From positions 62,001-126,000 of the forward strand of contig NW_026515527.1 in the NCBI RefSeq assembly GCF_014898815.1: a DNA stretch of 64,000 nucleotides, read 5' to 3'. How positions within the stretch are numbered: position 1 is the first letter of the stretch; the number at the start of each line of letters is the position of its first letter. The notes beneath the pieces were generated by a model. That model did not search any database. It was given only the letters and a program-made list of their open reading frames with translations, and was not told where the DNA came from. Shown here in pieces: positions 12,230 through 25,100 of the stretch. Made by a program: the position numbers and the translations under genes. The stretch comes from Panonychus citri (lineage: Eukaryota > Arthropoda > Arachnida > Trombidiformes > Tetranychidae).

Positions 12230-15200
12230 TTAAGGATGATAATTGTTTGGAACCTCAGATCCAGGATAATTTAATGTCTCTCTCCATGCCCTTAAATCAG
12301 GAGTTGGAAGTGATTTACATGGTACAACTGGATTTCTGTTGAAATTAACGGAAAAAGAGTAAAACAATTAGTTAATCATGCCAACAATCAGCTGATGATG
12401 GAAAGTGAGGAGAAAACAATTAAATTGATGAAAGAATCAAGAAGCAAGAAAAAAATCACTTTCAACTTGAATCAATGTCTCAAACTGTTCAAGCAAAGTA
12501 GATGAAGAAAAAAAAAACTTCAACTGATTAAATTACTTTAACAATCAGAAAATGTATTAATCATCACATCGCAACAATTTAAATTGTGTTGAAACCATTA
12601 ACAATCACGATGATGATAAAACTGTTTCCGGATTAGTGATGAAAAAAAAAGTGTTCATCACAGTTAACAAGTTAATCTTTCTCTCATCAATTGGTTAATT
12701 TGATTCAGTTCGAAACAATTTTTGATTATTTCCTTTTCTACATTTAATTATTCAAACATTTGTCCATCTCTCAGAATCGTCTAACTGTTAATCACTAATC
12801 ATAATGAATAAATTTCCTCAACTAATCTACATATAGTGAACCTTTCTCTCTCTCTCACTCACTCATCTTAACCATGATTAACTTGATTGTTACGATTAAA
12901 TGTATGTTAATGGTGTTTTTTCGTTCATCAGTCTACACACAAACACCATTCAAATGATGATCATTTCTAAATTAACTTGATTCAGTTTAACATCTTTTCC
13001 TAATCATTTTAATCACCATTCGCAACTACAATAAATAAACACGTTTTGATGAATTAATTTGGTACGAGATTGATAAGCGTGAGGCATGAGTGCGTGCTCG
13101 AGAGTAATATTAATAATTAATATTAGATGATATTCTCGTGGTAAATAAAAATAAAATCTAATTACTTTTCAATTGGATGAAACAATTAACACAGTCAAAG
13201 GAAAAATACAAACTTACAATTTGCTTCTGAAAATTTACCGTTACAATTTCCGTTCAATGGTTAATAGTATTACAATCATTCATAAACCTGTTCTCTTGCA
13301 TCATGTTGTTGTTGTTGTTGTTGTAGACTTTTGTTTTCTCTTAACAATCAATTTTAATTGTTAACAATTTAGCTTAATTGTGTTCTTACCTTTGTGATTC
13401 TCCTCGGAATACATTTTTCTGGATATAACTCAATTTGTCACTATTGGCACATAAGATCTGAGCGAATGTTGTTTTCCTAAGTTCTTGAAGTTGATCTGGA
13501 AGAGGAGAAAAAATTTTTCACAACAATTAGTTAATCATCTTTAAATTGTGAGCTTTTTGTTAAGACAACAATTAGTTGATTAGTTTGGGAAATTTTCATC
13601 CCAATAAACTTGACAATGGTTGATTAATATTATAAATATAATTGATGCTGATTGATTGGTGTCATTTAATGATAAATAATACTAACTAACTAACTAATCA
13701 ACTAACTACTGTCTGGAGAGCAATTTAATAATAGATTTATATTGTAACAATTTAATTTATACAACAATTTGATTGTTGGTTAAGTAAAACCAAAAGTGAA
13801 AGGGTTCATTGAATTAACAATTGATTATATAATTGATTTGGAAAGAAAAAAAAAGTTTCAACTCAATTGATAATTTTAATTCCTATCAAATTGATTAACT
13901 AAATTAACTAAGTGTTTAGATTTTAATCAAAACGATTCTCAAATATTTTCATCATCATTCAAATTAATCTCATTGATTTTAATCATCACCATTAAAATAA
14001 AAGCTTATAATTAAATTGCATTCTCGTGGCTTCTTTATCGGGTCAATCAACTGATTAAATCAATTGTCATAATCGGTCAGCAATTAAATTAATCTTGTTA
14101 ATCTCTAATACACCCTAATCATATCAAATTTATACATAATCCAATTAATTGTATCGATTACTATTAATATCAAATAATAATATAATCAGATAATATTAAT
14201 TGTTAATCTATTTCTTAAGCTAAATCATATTTGAAGAAATCATTTTGAGTTTTAATTGTTGTTAATGATTATCAATGTGATTTTCATGTCATACTTTTTT
14301 TTACAATTAACCTGAGGGTAAAAGGAGTTGAATGAATTAACTTGATTTCATATTCATTCATGACTTGTTACTATTTGATTTGTTTTTACTTCACAATTAG
14401 TTTATTTTAGTTGATTAAAAGTTAATTACCTGGTGAAAATGATCCAGCTTGATCACGATGTTCAAACCAGAAACGATCACCAAATTTAAGGTTGTACATT
14501 TGAATACCAATGACACAAGTGAATGTTGGTCCAACAGCAGCACCAGGTAAGGGATATTCAGCTAATCCAGCTGAGAAAAGATCAATATCATGAACAGATC
14601 TAAATAATGGATGAGATTAAGAGAGGAAAAAAAGGTTAATCATTTGATGGTCAACTAGAAAGTAATTAGTTTTCATTTACTTGTAAAGATTTTGGAATTT
14701 AGTTCGTTGAGATGTGGGCATATATTGATCCAATTGATGCCAATCGTAAATTTTTTCATCGAAACAAAATTTAAGGTAAGAAGTGTAACCAGAGATACCA
14801 TGATCTCGACCTCGTTGAATATTAAACGCTGGTAAATCAAGTCCATAGGGTGAGTCCTTTGGTCGGTATAAGTGATTCTTCATATCTTGTGAGATGAATG
14901 GATCACGATTCTGTGATGCTTGGGAAACTAGACCACGAATAACGGCATCCAATTGACCATGATACAAACCGAATGGAGTGAAAAAGTTTTCCCTCAATCG
15001 ATAACCTGAAGGTTTACCATTCTCAAGAATCTCAGCGAAAACACTGTTGACCAATGAATGACCAAATCTAAAAGCAGCTCCAGCAAATTCATTGATAATA
15101 TTTGGATTAGTGTAAGGATCGTATTCAGTAAAACCATAGGGGAGAACGTAAAGTTTCAAGAACTTCATAGCATCAGGACCGATAATCAATGGAAGCCATT

Positions 15201-18200
15201 CACCAAAGGTAATCATCTGAATCTGAGCGACATTGATTCGTCTAAATTGAGTGAAAGAGAGAGATAGAAGATCAAAAATTCAAATGATAATCATTAATTG
15301 TCTCACAATCAAATTTGGGTGATGATTTAAAAGGAAAAAGTATTTGAATAAAATTAAGTGATAAAAACAATGAAAGAATCGCAATTTGTAAAGGTTGATG
15401 ATCAATCTTTAGTTGGGTTGATTTAGAAAACATGATTTAAAACAATACGAGTTGATGGATGATCATCATACTCATAATGATCAATGGAAGAGAAAAAAAT
15501 TAGGTTAATCAATGTATTGGTTTAAATAATCAAATCTAAATTGTTTTCTTCTTCTTCAATCAGTTTCCTTAATCAGGATTTTCGTTCATCATTTCATATA
15601 ATCACAATCAGAATCCAAATAATCATGTTCAATGTAATTGCGTTGGAGGTTTTTTTTTGTTCTGTTGATAAATTTACTGATTGTTGTTTCTGTATTTACG
15701 ATAAAGTCTTAACTCTTTACCGGTCTTTGCACAGTTAGTTGTGATTTTGAGTTAATTGTTAACCGTTAATTTGATGTAGTGTATGTTTACCTTGCTTCCT
15801 GGTAAAGTCTTTCACCATCCCAGTGTGGGTTGATTGCTTTTAATTCATTGACAATTTTATTATGTTGACGGAGGAAGACAACATGAAGTGAGGTAAGTGC
15901 TGGATGTTGATTCACACGTTTGTCACCTTGATTTAGATAAATGAGAAAAAAAATACGATTTCATTACGATTTCAATTCCAATTTTTCATCATCATTATCA
16001 GAATTATCATCTTACCTGCTTTGAAACAATACATGTTTTCTGAAGGTTTACTACATTGATCAGAATCGGGCTCAGGTGAATGAGGTAACAATTCACCTCC
16101 ATTAGCATCCACAGAGATGTGCATTCTTCCAGCTGATTAGAAATTAATAGATATATTTTTGTTGATAACTTTCGGGTTCTCTTTAACTTACCTGGTCCAG
16201 ATCGAGTCCAAAGTGATCGAGTTTCATTTTCCATGCTTCCATAGACCATGGAACCATCGATAAAGGAGGTGATTTGATTCATTTGCTCTCTTGGTCCTAA
16301 AGAAAATGCATCCGATGGGAAAGAGATAAAATTCAATTAGATTTCCAATTGATTGACAATTAATTAATAGTTACTCACCTAATTTACATTGTGGGCACAT
16401 TGCAGTTCGGACAAAATTAAGACAATACTCATTGTATCCACTATAAAATGGATCCTCCTTTGGAACCAAAATTGGGTAACATTGAGGGTGATTATTTGGT
16501 GATGGTGGACAACATTGGATCATTTTACCATCCTCTGTGGAAAAAGGAAAAGGAAATACAATTATTTGAGTATTAATTGTGATATCGATTGGTTGATATT
16601 GGGAACTTCTAACTCACTTGTTCTTGAACTTGGAGTGAAGGCAATGTCATGGGAAAAAAATTGACCATATTGCATAGTCATGTGGGTGTAAGTTGCAGGG
16701 TAGTTTAGATCCCGATGAAGTACAGCTGATAAAACTCTTGGGTTGGGCAGTAAACTTCCGGTCACTGAGATACGAGGAGCTGATAGTCCATCGGCATATG
16801 ATGGAGGAATCAATCGAGTGAAACAATTGAATGGTGTTCCCCAGCTTGGATTGTGAAGATTATTACATGAACCGTCAGAATTTCTGAATGGTTTATATGG
16901 ATCACAATGGAAATGTTGATCTTCCTTACAATTGGCTATTGCTTGTCGTGTTTCGGGTGCCACTAGTTCAATACGTGCTAATGCAATTCCAGTTGCAGCG
17001 GGTACAATTGGATCATAGGACATACTTTAAATATAGAAAAAGTTATCCAGTTAATCATCTAATTGTGAATCAGAATGAATCGTTTTGAAACAGAACGGAA
17101 AAACTTACTTTCGAGCAAGAAGTTTACTCATTTCTTCAAAAACTTCTTGGCGCTTTTCTAAATCATTTCCTCGTTCTAACGTTGTAGTAACTGCTTGATG
17201 ACGAGTAACAGCTGATTCTTTACTCATATCAGTTATCAAACCTGTTGGAAGAATTAAAAATTTATCATCAATAATCAAATCGAAAAACAAAATCGAAAGT
17301 TATTCATTAATAATAATCAAATTAATCAAATATCGAAGCGAAAAAAAAATCAATCCAAGAACCGGAACTACAAAGATTAACTTGATATATATATATCAAG
17401 AGATGAAAGATTAATTATCTAATCAGTTAATTATGATAACGATTCATTGAGAGTGAATAAATTTCATCAAATGATTGGAAAAAATTTCCAATCAAAAATG
17501 AAACTTGAATTTTCAAAGGTTAATCATGTTAATTAGTGAAACAATTATCCATCTATCTTTTAATTAAGGTGATAGCAAAGACGATGACATGATAATTACA
17601 CAAGATAAAGGAGCCCACCCATACACGAATATGATTATTAATCAGATAATACAATTAATTAATTCGTGTTAATCCTTAATCCTGTTAATCGATTGAGTGA
17701 AAGAAATTGGAATCATTTGAATATAAGTGAAAAGATATTAAGTCGGCGGAGAGAAACAAAAAATCGAGGCCAAAATGTTTCTACTATTATGGTTGTTTGA
17801 TTTGTATATTTGTTTGTGAATTAAAAATAGCCTCAAGAGGGTTAATCAAAAGTGACCATCATCATCTTGACCATTCACCTAATCAACAGGGCAACAACAA
17901 TCACAATAACAAACTAATAACGTTGTAATAACATTATTAACTAATAATAGATTCATGATAACTTTGAATGTTTAACTGATGAGACAAGTTGTTTGTTGGA
18001 CAATTAAATTTAGATGACAATCAATTTTACCAATACAAACCAATTGGTGCTGCTGTTGATTGTTAACAACAATTAACATTTGATAGGGTCAAGTTTAAGT
18101 TTATGTCAATTCAATGGATTTAATCAAGAGAGAGAGAGAGAGAGAGAGAGATTATTTAATTCTATTAATCAACAATTAACAATTGATTTAGTATTACAAT

Positions 18201-21200
18201 AAACAAATTGTGTAACAATATAATAATGATAAATTTAAACAACATTTCAATGGTAATCAAATTTAATTGTTAACATTTCTCTCAATGAAATCGGTCAATT
18301 TATCAACTGCTATTATTATTTCAATCAATCAGTTCAACGATATTTTCATCATATTGATTGATTATTAATTAATCGAGATTAATTTCAATTACTATTTCAT
18401 CATCTTTTAATTTTAAATAAATTGTAATATTGATTAAATTTCAATTTCTAATCCTGATTAACATTCTGAATTACAGAATTAAATCTCAATTCAATTTAGA
18501 TTCTAAATACAAGTTGAATATCATCATCATCTTCATTTTTACATGATCATCATCAGGCTTAACATAATTATCATGATTATTATTACTTTTGATTGTGTTA
18601 TTAAAATAACCATCATCATCATCATCATTATCATCATGATAATTTACATTAATAGTTAATCAGTTTCAGGTAAAGGTAAGAATTACAAAAAAAAAGTTCC
18701 GTTATCATTCATGTTGAATTTAAATGTTTACTTTTTTTCATATTGTTATCTTAATAATGTTGATTGTTGTACAGTTAATTTTAATCTTACCTGTTTATTT
18801 AATCAACATGAAAAATAATATGAATCATATGAGATTGGATTAGATTGACCATTGAACTTTTATATTATTATTATTATTACGTTAATATGGTTAATTTTGA
18901 TTGTGAAAACAAGATCATGGGAAGTAAACATGAATCTTTATCAAAGTAAATTAAATGTAGCAAAAAAAACAATGATGAGGATGAAAAAGAGATGAAGACA
19001 AGTAATAATATCCCCACGCATCATCATCATCATCATCATCATCATCATTATCTGATTACACTGAGCAAATACTTGGACATGATGATGGTCCAAATGAGAC
19101 TCATCTTTATGTTATATATTCAACGTTGAATAAGGTCAAAATTTGAGCATCTTTTTTTTTAATTGTTACCTGTAATTCACAATTTAGGATTAATTAACTG
19201 GACTGGACTGTTAATTGCAACTCAATTATCGAAGGTAAAATAATTATTCAATTAACTGGACAACGGAAATGGTTATTAGTTGGATACTTCTAGTTGATGA
19301 TGAGCAACAATTAACTTTACTCTTTTTTTTATAATTAAACCTTCATTCACCTAAGGGTCAAAATTAATTGTTCTTGTCAAAAAAAATGATATTAATTAAT
19401 AACCACTAAGGTCATTCAGTGAAAGTGACAATCCAACAGTTAATATCTTTACTAATTCTTTGTGTGTCCTCTATGGACTTGATTGACAATAACTACTAAT
19501 TAAAGATTCAAGATCTATTAATTAGTATTTGGAAAACTTTGTCCAGTTTTGAGATTCAAGTTCTTGACCAATTGGATCAATTTATCATCTCACTGACCAT
19601 CTAATGATAACACGTATTTAAATTACCTCTTTATACTTTTTGATATTAATTATTAAAGAATAGAAAAGTTTTAATCGGATTAACTGGATTAAATTTGTTA
19701 ACGAAAAAAGTTATTCCAAGAAAAGTTAAATTGATACAAAGACAAACAGATTAACAGATTCAAAGGTTGTTGATTGATATTATTTTCTAAATCAAGATTA
19801 AGATTAGGATAACAACGATTGATTTACTAATCACTTTGCCAATTGTTTAAATTGTTGTGATTAGGTTTTCAATCACAAACAATGTTAAGTGAGAGACAAA
19901 ATGATAATGATAATAATAGTGATGAAGATGAATCAAAAATAAACACCTAATACAAAAGAGAGAGAGAGAGAGGATGAAGAAGATGAAACTGAAAATGATG
20001 AGGATGAAGATGAAGATGAAGATGAAGATGATGAAAGTATGGCCTACTGTGATAGATTTGGCGAAATCAGTTTTCCAGGTCAATCGGTAGTTGGTACAAA
20101 TGATTAACAAGGCGTCGATAAGTAATAACAATATTAAGATGGAAATGAGAATATAAAAAATGATGAGAGACTGTTAATACTTTGCCGTAGGAGCTTTAAT
20201 CATAGGGAAATGATTAAGTAATAATCATGCTGATCAACATGATCAACCGATCAAAAGTGATATATTGACAGATTAATATAACAAGTTGGAAAAGTTAATG
20301 AGACACAATTAAAAAAAGTTGATTTTTGCTTTTCTCTTACACATAAGACTAATCGTAATAATTATCGTCGACATCATAATGTCCGAATCGTTTTTGTAGA
20401 CTGACCTTTAAACCGATTTATATATATACTTATTAATATATATTCTTATTGGATATTATTATTATTATTACCATGATTACTGTTAATTGTAAACTGATTA
20501 ACATGATTAAGTAATAATCATTTGCTCAAGGGTTTGATTAATTAAATCATTGGGATGATTTGTCTTAATCTTTTTTACTTTCTTTTAATATATTAATATG
20601 AATGGAAAAGTATAAAAAAAAAGTTGTTAGTAATTTAAGATTGTGTCTCAATGATTAGTTTTAATTGTGATGCTCATTTTGGATCAAATTAAAAGTTAAT
20701 TGTGATATAAATTATTCAGACTTTGGGTGTAATTTATTTGATTTTAAAATTTTTTTCTCTCTCTCTCTCTTCAACTTTTCAATTACGATTTTTAACTTTT
20801 TAATTTGATTGTTGATTGTTTCAGTCTAGATTTATAATTAGTATGATGATTATGATATTAATTCCTGGTTGATAAACTTGTTGACTTTATTTAATTTGAT
20901 TGCAATTGAAAAAAAAAAATCTTGAGAATACAATTAGTGGTTAGTTAATTGTTTATCTAAAATTAAATTATTGAGAAAGTTAATTTCTTTTCCCTTTGAC
21001 ATTGATTGATTTTCATTTTAATTGTTGATTAATTTTCCTTGTAATAACTCTTAACCAATTAATCTTGTAAGGTCAATTAGTCAATAAACTAATTGTTTAT
21101 AATTTAATTGTAATAAAATGATGAAGGTTGTGAATCTTCAAAATGGATCAACAATTAGTAAATCAAATCAAATTAAATTTACAGGAAGAATAAACTTTTC

Positions 21201-21667
21201 TTCAACAATTAACACAAAATCATCTTTAATTCAAACACTCTTATGATGTATGAATTAATCAACGTAATTTAGCTAATTAATTAATCAACTTGCCATTTAA
21301 TTTAATTGACACTGATTTTCTAGCTCTCTAATCATCATAATCAGTGAAATATTGAAATTTAATTGTTCTGATTAACGATTGATTTGATTTTCTTAAAATT
21401 GGATCAAACTCTTGGATTAAGGTGAGATTATCATGATAGATTAATAGTCTTACCGTCTCTTTCAAGATTGGCCTCGAGTTTACGTCGTTGAACGACAATG
21501 TCCTTGGCAAGGTGAAAAGTATCTTCGAGTTGAAGTGGACTGAAAACCGGCGATAAAATGGACTCATCATGATTCTCAGGTGATAATCGACGAGGAAGTA
21601 ATATTCCGTTAGAAAGAGTAACAGTTAATATTAAACATATGAAACTTGGAGTAAATTGTTGGAACAT
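12230..21667 (-). CDS. Secreted animal haem peroxidase (peroxinectin/chorion-peroxidase type)
   Basis: Eleven coding exons in transcript order: 21454-21667, 17109-17241, 16618-17024, 16379-16534, 16192-16296, 16016-16132, 15791-15926, 14681-15241, 14430-14599, 13390-13495 and 12230-12335. They total 2211 nt, 736 aa, with all phases matching. A signal peptide (MFQQFTPSFICLILTVTLSNG) is followed by a propeptide-like region and one animal haem-peroxidase domain. The distal motif is GQFFSHDIAFTP (Gln237, His241). The substrate-side Arg lies in AGDKRVNQ (Arg381). The proximal His484 lies in AAFRFGHSLV, and FNIQRGRDHG supplies the conserved Asn/Arg region. Paired Cys fit the usual disulfides. The family uses H2O2 to oxidise or cross-link extracellular protein (eggshell, cuticle, immunity). 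Oddities: the Asp and Glu that esterify haem in myeloperoxidase are Ser240 and Gln384 here. The first intron (17242-21453) is 4.2 kb, and introns at 12336-13389 and 13496-14429 are about 1 kb. Confidence 0.95.
13105..13125. repeat. Perfect inverted repeat, 10-bp arms
   Basis: TAATATTAAT-A-ATTAATATTA in the last peroxidase intron. It could form a hairpin or simply reflect AT richness. Function unknown. Confidence 0.7.
17381..17400. repeat. Perfect 20-bp palindrome
   Basis: CTTGATATATATATATCAAG, in the long first intron of the peroxidase gene, about 140 bp upstream (in transcript sense) of exon 2. It could be a dimeric factor site or chance. Confidence 0.75.
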
Positions 21668-22036
21668 GTTTGATGTTGGAATTGCACAAACACTTTAAAT
21701 TGATTCGTAGAGATGTTGTTAATTGTTAGATTGTTATGATGATGATGATGATGGTGATGATGCTTATATGATCCGGCGAGAATTAAATTGAAACACAATT
21801 TCGTTGTTTGATTGTAATTAAGACAGAGAGCAAAGAGAGTTACAGTGAATCCTCAGAAGGGAAAAAAAAGATCCAGATTAAAATCTGGTTACAATTCCAT
21901 AATTGGTCAACATTCACTGATACAATTGGTTAATCTCTATTGGATTAGGAGATAGATTAAAAGAAGAGATTAGAAAATTGTTTATATTAATAACAGAAAA
22001 GAACAATTTAATTTACAGTTATAAGTTTTTACTTAC

Positions 22037-22110
22037 GTTTTCGATTCATACTAATGGTCAAACGGTAAAGTCGAAAGTGGACTTGATTCGCGATTGAGTC
22101 TGACTATTCT
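22037..22110 (-). other. Possible 5' untranslated first exon of the peroxidase gene
   Basis: On the minus strand a good donor (AAAAC|GTAAGT, at 22036) follows a stretch beginning near an initiator-like AGTCAGAC. An acceptor-like TTTAAAG shortly upstream of the peroxidase ATG (21667) could receive it. The ATG inside this exon (ATGAATCGAAAAC) would not be in frame with the signal peptide, so it would be leader only. Upstream DNA (22130-22240) is a purine-rich GA/GAA tract. Confidence 0.35.
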
Positions 22111-25100
22111 TACAGATCAGTGTGAGAAAGAGGGAGGGGATGATGAAGATGATGAAGATGAGAGAGAAAGAATAAGAAAGAAGAAGAAGAGAGAGAGAGA
22201 GAGAAAGGAAGATGACGAAGAGAGGGAGAGAGAGAAAGAGTTGCGGGAGTAAACCAAATTTAGGCTAATTCGAGATGAGGCCAAGAGAAAGCGAACATGA
22301 TTTTTTTTTCTCTTGAAGGAAAGAGAAAAAGTAAGTAAAAAGATGATGACGAATATGAAGAGAGACTTGTCTTTCTTTTTGGCTCTTTCTTTTTCTCATC
22401 ACGTGCTAACGAACATGAACCCGTTCGGACAACGAGTCCAACAACAATCATAATATGAACGCCTACTTATTATCTTTAACTTATCTCGTAACCTTTTATT
22501 GTTTCATTAATGTTATTCAATTTTGTGAATCACAAACAACAACAAACAACAATTAATAATCAATTCAAAATTAAAGGAAAGTGAAAATTAATCAACAATT
22601 AACTCACTTTATCTGATATCATCTTGGATACATTATCACTTGTCCTTTAATTATCATAATTTAATAGCAAATCTTTCGTTTAACTATTTCGAAACAATTT
22701 AAATCTCTTAGATAACTTTTCTAATATTATCGTTTAGTTAATCAAATTAACCAAATGATTACAATCAGTTGATAATTTTAAAGGTCTTTTCAGTCATTTA
22801 ATTGCTCTTCATTAAGAAAACTGTAGCTCATTTGCTGTTCGTACAATCAGATACACTTAATTGTTACCAATTTTCACGAACTATTTCATATCTTAGTGAT
22901 CAACTTTTCCCCGTTCGAATCTTGATCGAGACCAAGAAAGAAAATGAATTTAATTCCATTGAAATTTTACCATCTACAAGAATCATCGATCACCTTTTCG
23001 AACTCTCAATTCTCTGAGTCAACGAAAAGATCTTCTCACCATCATACCAATGGAAAGTTTCTCAATGATCTGAGGTCGAAATCTAATTGTTCATCTTTCC
23101 CCACGAATCTCAAACTCTCTCTCTCTCTCTCTGGTTCCTATTTTTACCTGAACTAAAGTTCAACGCAAATTCGATGTTCGGCCTAACGGAACTCGAACCA
23201 GGATTTCGAAACCAGCAATCAGATTGAAATTCTCGAAACAAAAAAAAGAAATTAACAATTAAGGAGTAAGTTACTTATTCTTTTTGCTAATTCTAATTTG
23301 ATTAAGAGATAATCTAACTCATCACTCAGTTAATTATTTCCTTAAACCTTAAGCTCTATTGGACCTGAAGTATTACATACACATCCCAATTAATTAATTG
23401 TTACTTATTGTAACTGTTAATTTAAACTGATTACAATTTATTATATTTTCCTTGTTTTAACCCAAAATTAACATTAACATTGGGATATTAAAGGTGTGTG
23501 AGCTAAATAACATTCACTTTCACTTCATTAGTTGATTATCATGATAATTATAATAATTTTCAATCCAGTTCATCAATCATGTTCATAATGATAAACAGGT
23601 AAGAAACAAAAACTAATCAAAACTTTACAGAAACAAAACTAAATTAATGATGAAACTGATTGAATCTCAATACAGCTAATTGTAAACCCTTGCGGACACA
23701 TTGAACTAAATTAATAAAAAGTGAAAATTATTTATTATAAATGAGTAAATTGTTGATAATTAACGTTTATCGATCGATATTAACAAATTAAATCAATTCA
23801 TTATTTTCTTTCTTCTTTTTGATAAACAAGGAGAAAAAGTAATAATAATATTAATTGTAAATATCGATCTTGAACTTATCCACAATTTCACATTTATTTT
23901 CACCTTAATTTCTTGGCAACAATCAATCTAATCATCATCATCATCGACACAATCAGTAACCTGATCGTCATTATCGAACTTGTTTTCATCTTGTTCTAAC
24001 TCGAACTTGACCTTATCCCTTATATATACAAACTAAATTTCCAGGATTAGGATAATCCGGTGTAAATCATTTTTCCTCATCCTCATCGACAATCAATATC
24101 CAATTGTAAACAATTAACATCCTAAGATAATAATAGATTGTTAGATAGAATCACCAATCACTTTGAAAATGGTTAATTGTTTCAAATCAAATTTTGATGG
24201 ATAACTTTGCTTTTCTTGTTGTTGTTGTTGATTAAAACTCAAATCAAATCAAATCAAATTGAAATTGCAATTGATTTGCATTAAACTTCATTGATTTGAT
24301 TCAGTTTTGATTTTTATCACTCACTTTTTTTTCCCAATCATTTGCTCAGAAGAAGCAAAAAAAATATAATATTAATCAACTACTTTGATCATCATGTTTA
24401 CCATGAAAAAGTAAATCATTTTAATCATCATTTCATAAGACAATCAGTATGAAGAAAAAAGTTGTTAACATAAACCATGAAATGAATTGCAGGAAGTTTA
24501 ACTAATCATCTTCATCATCACAATAATAATCATCTTCGAGATGATGATTTGATTTAAAACTTGTAACCAACTTAAATTACCCTAAATTTTTATCTTCATC
24601 ATTCCTCATCATTTGACCCAATTTCAATTAATATTTTCTCTCCATTTCTATCATCATCATTTTCTCATCATTCACTTTCACCTGATCATCAGCAAGTTCC
24701 AATTATTAACCATCATGAAACTGAATTTAGTTACAATTGCAAAGAGAAAGATAGAAAATTATTATCAAATCATTTTCCTTTACAAGATGATAATCATCAA
24801 TTAAGATTAAGATGCAAACTAATCCATAGACATAAAAAGGATTAACAGATTAACGGATTAAATGAGTTCTAATGAATTTTTTATCACACATCCAATCAAA
24901 TGGTTTCCGTTGACAATAAGTGATGATGATGATGATTAAATGATGACTGAATCTATTGTTAATTGTTGTCAAATTTTACCTTTTGTTACCACATTAATTG
25001 TTAATCATTAAGCAGCTTTGGTTAATCAACAATTACCTTTTTCTCATTAAACTGGATTCCCAAAGGTAAATTAACCCAAATTTTTGACTAGATTATTTTT

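Noticed and set aside
19847..20131. Hydrophobic Phe/Ile-rich ORF in the first peroxidase intron
   Set aside because: It arises from GAAGAT/GAT repeats read on the minus strand; no conserved feature.
22037..22060. ATG in the putative leader exon as the true peroxidase start
   Set aside because: Spliced to the acceptor before 21667 it would be out of frame, whereas ATG 21667 starts a clear signal peptide.
22802..23156. Two overlapping ~70-codon ORFs
   Set aside because: Products are not protein-like beyond chance and have no splice-supported extension. Kept only as a composition island.
23180..23230. GGTTCGAGT-like B-box on the minus strand suggesting a tRNA
   Set aside because: The neighbouring bases do not form a T-stem and no acceptor, D or anticodon stem could be fitted.
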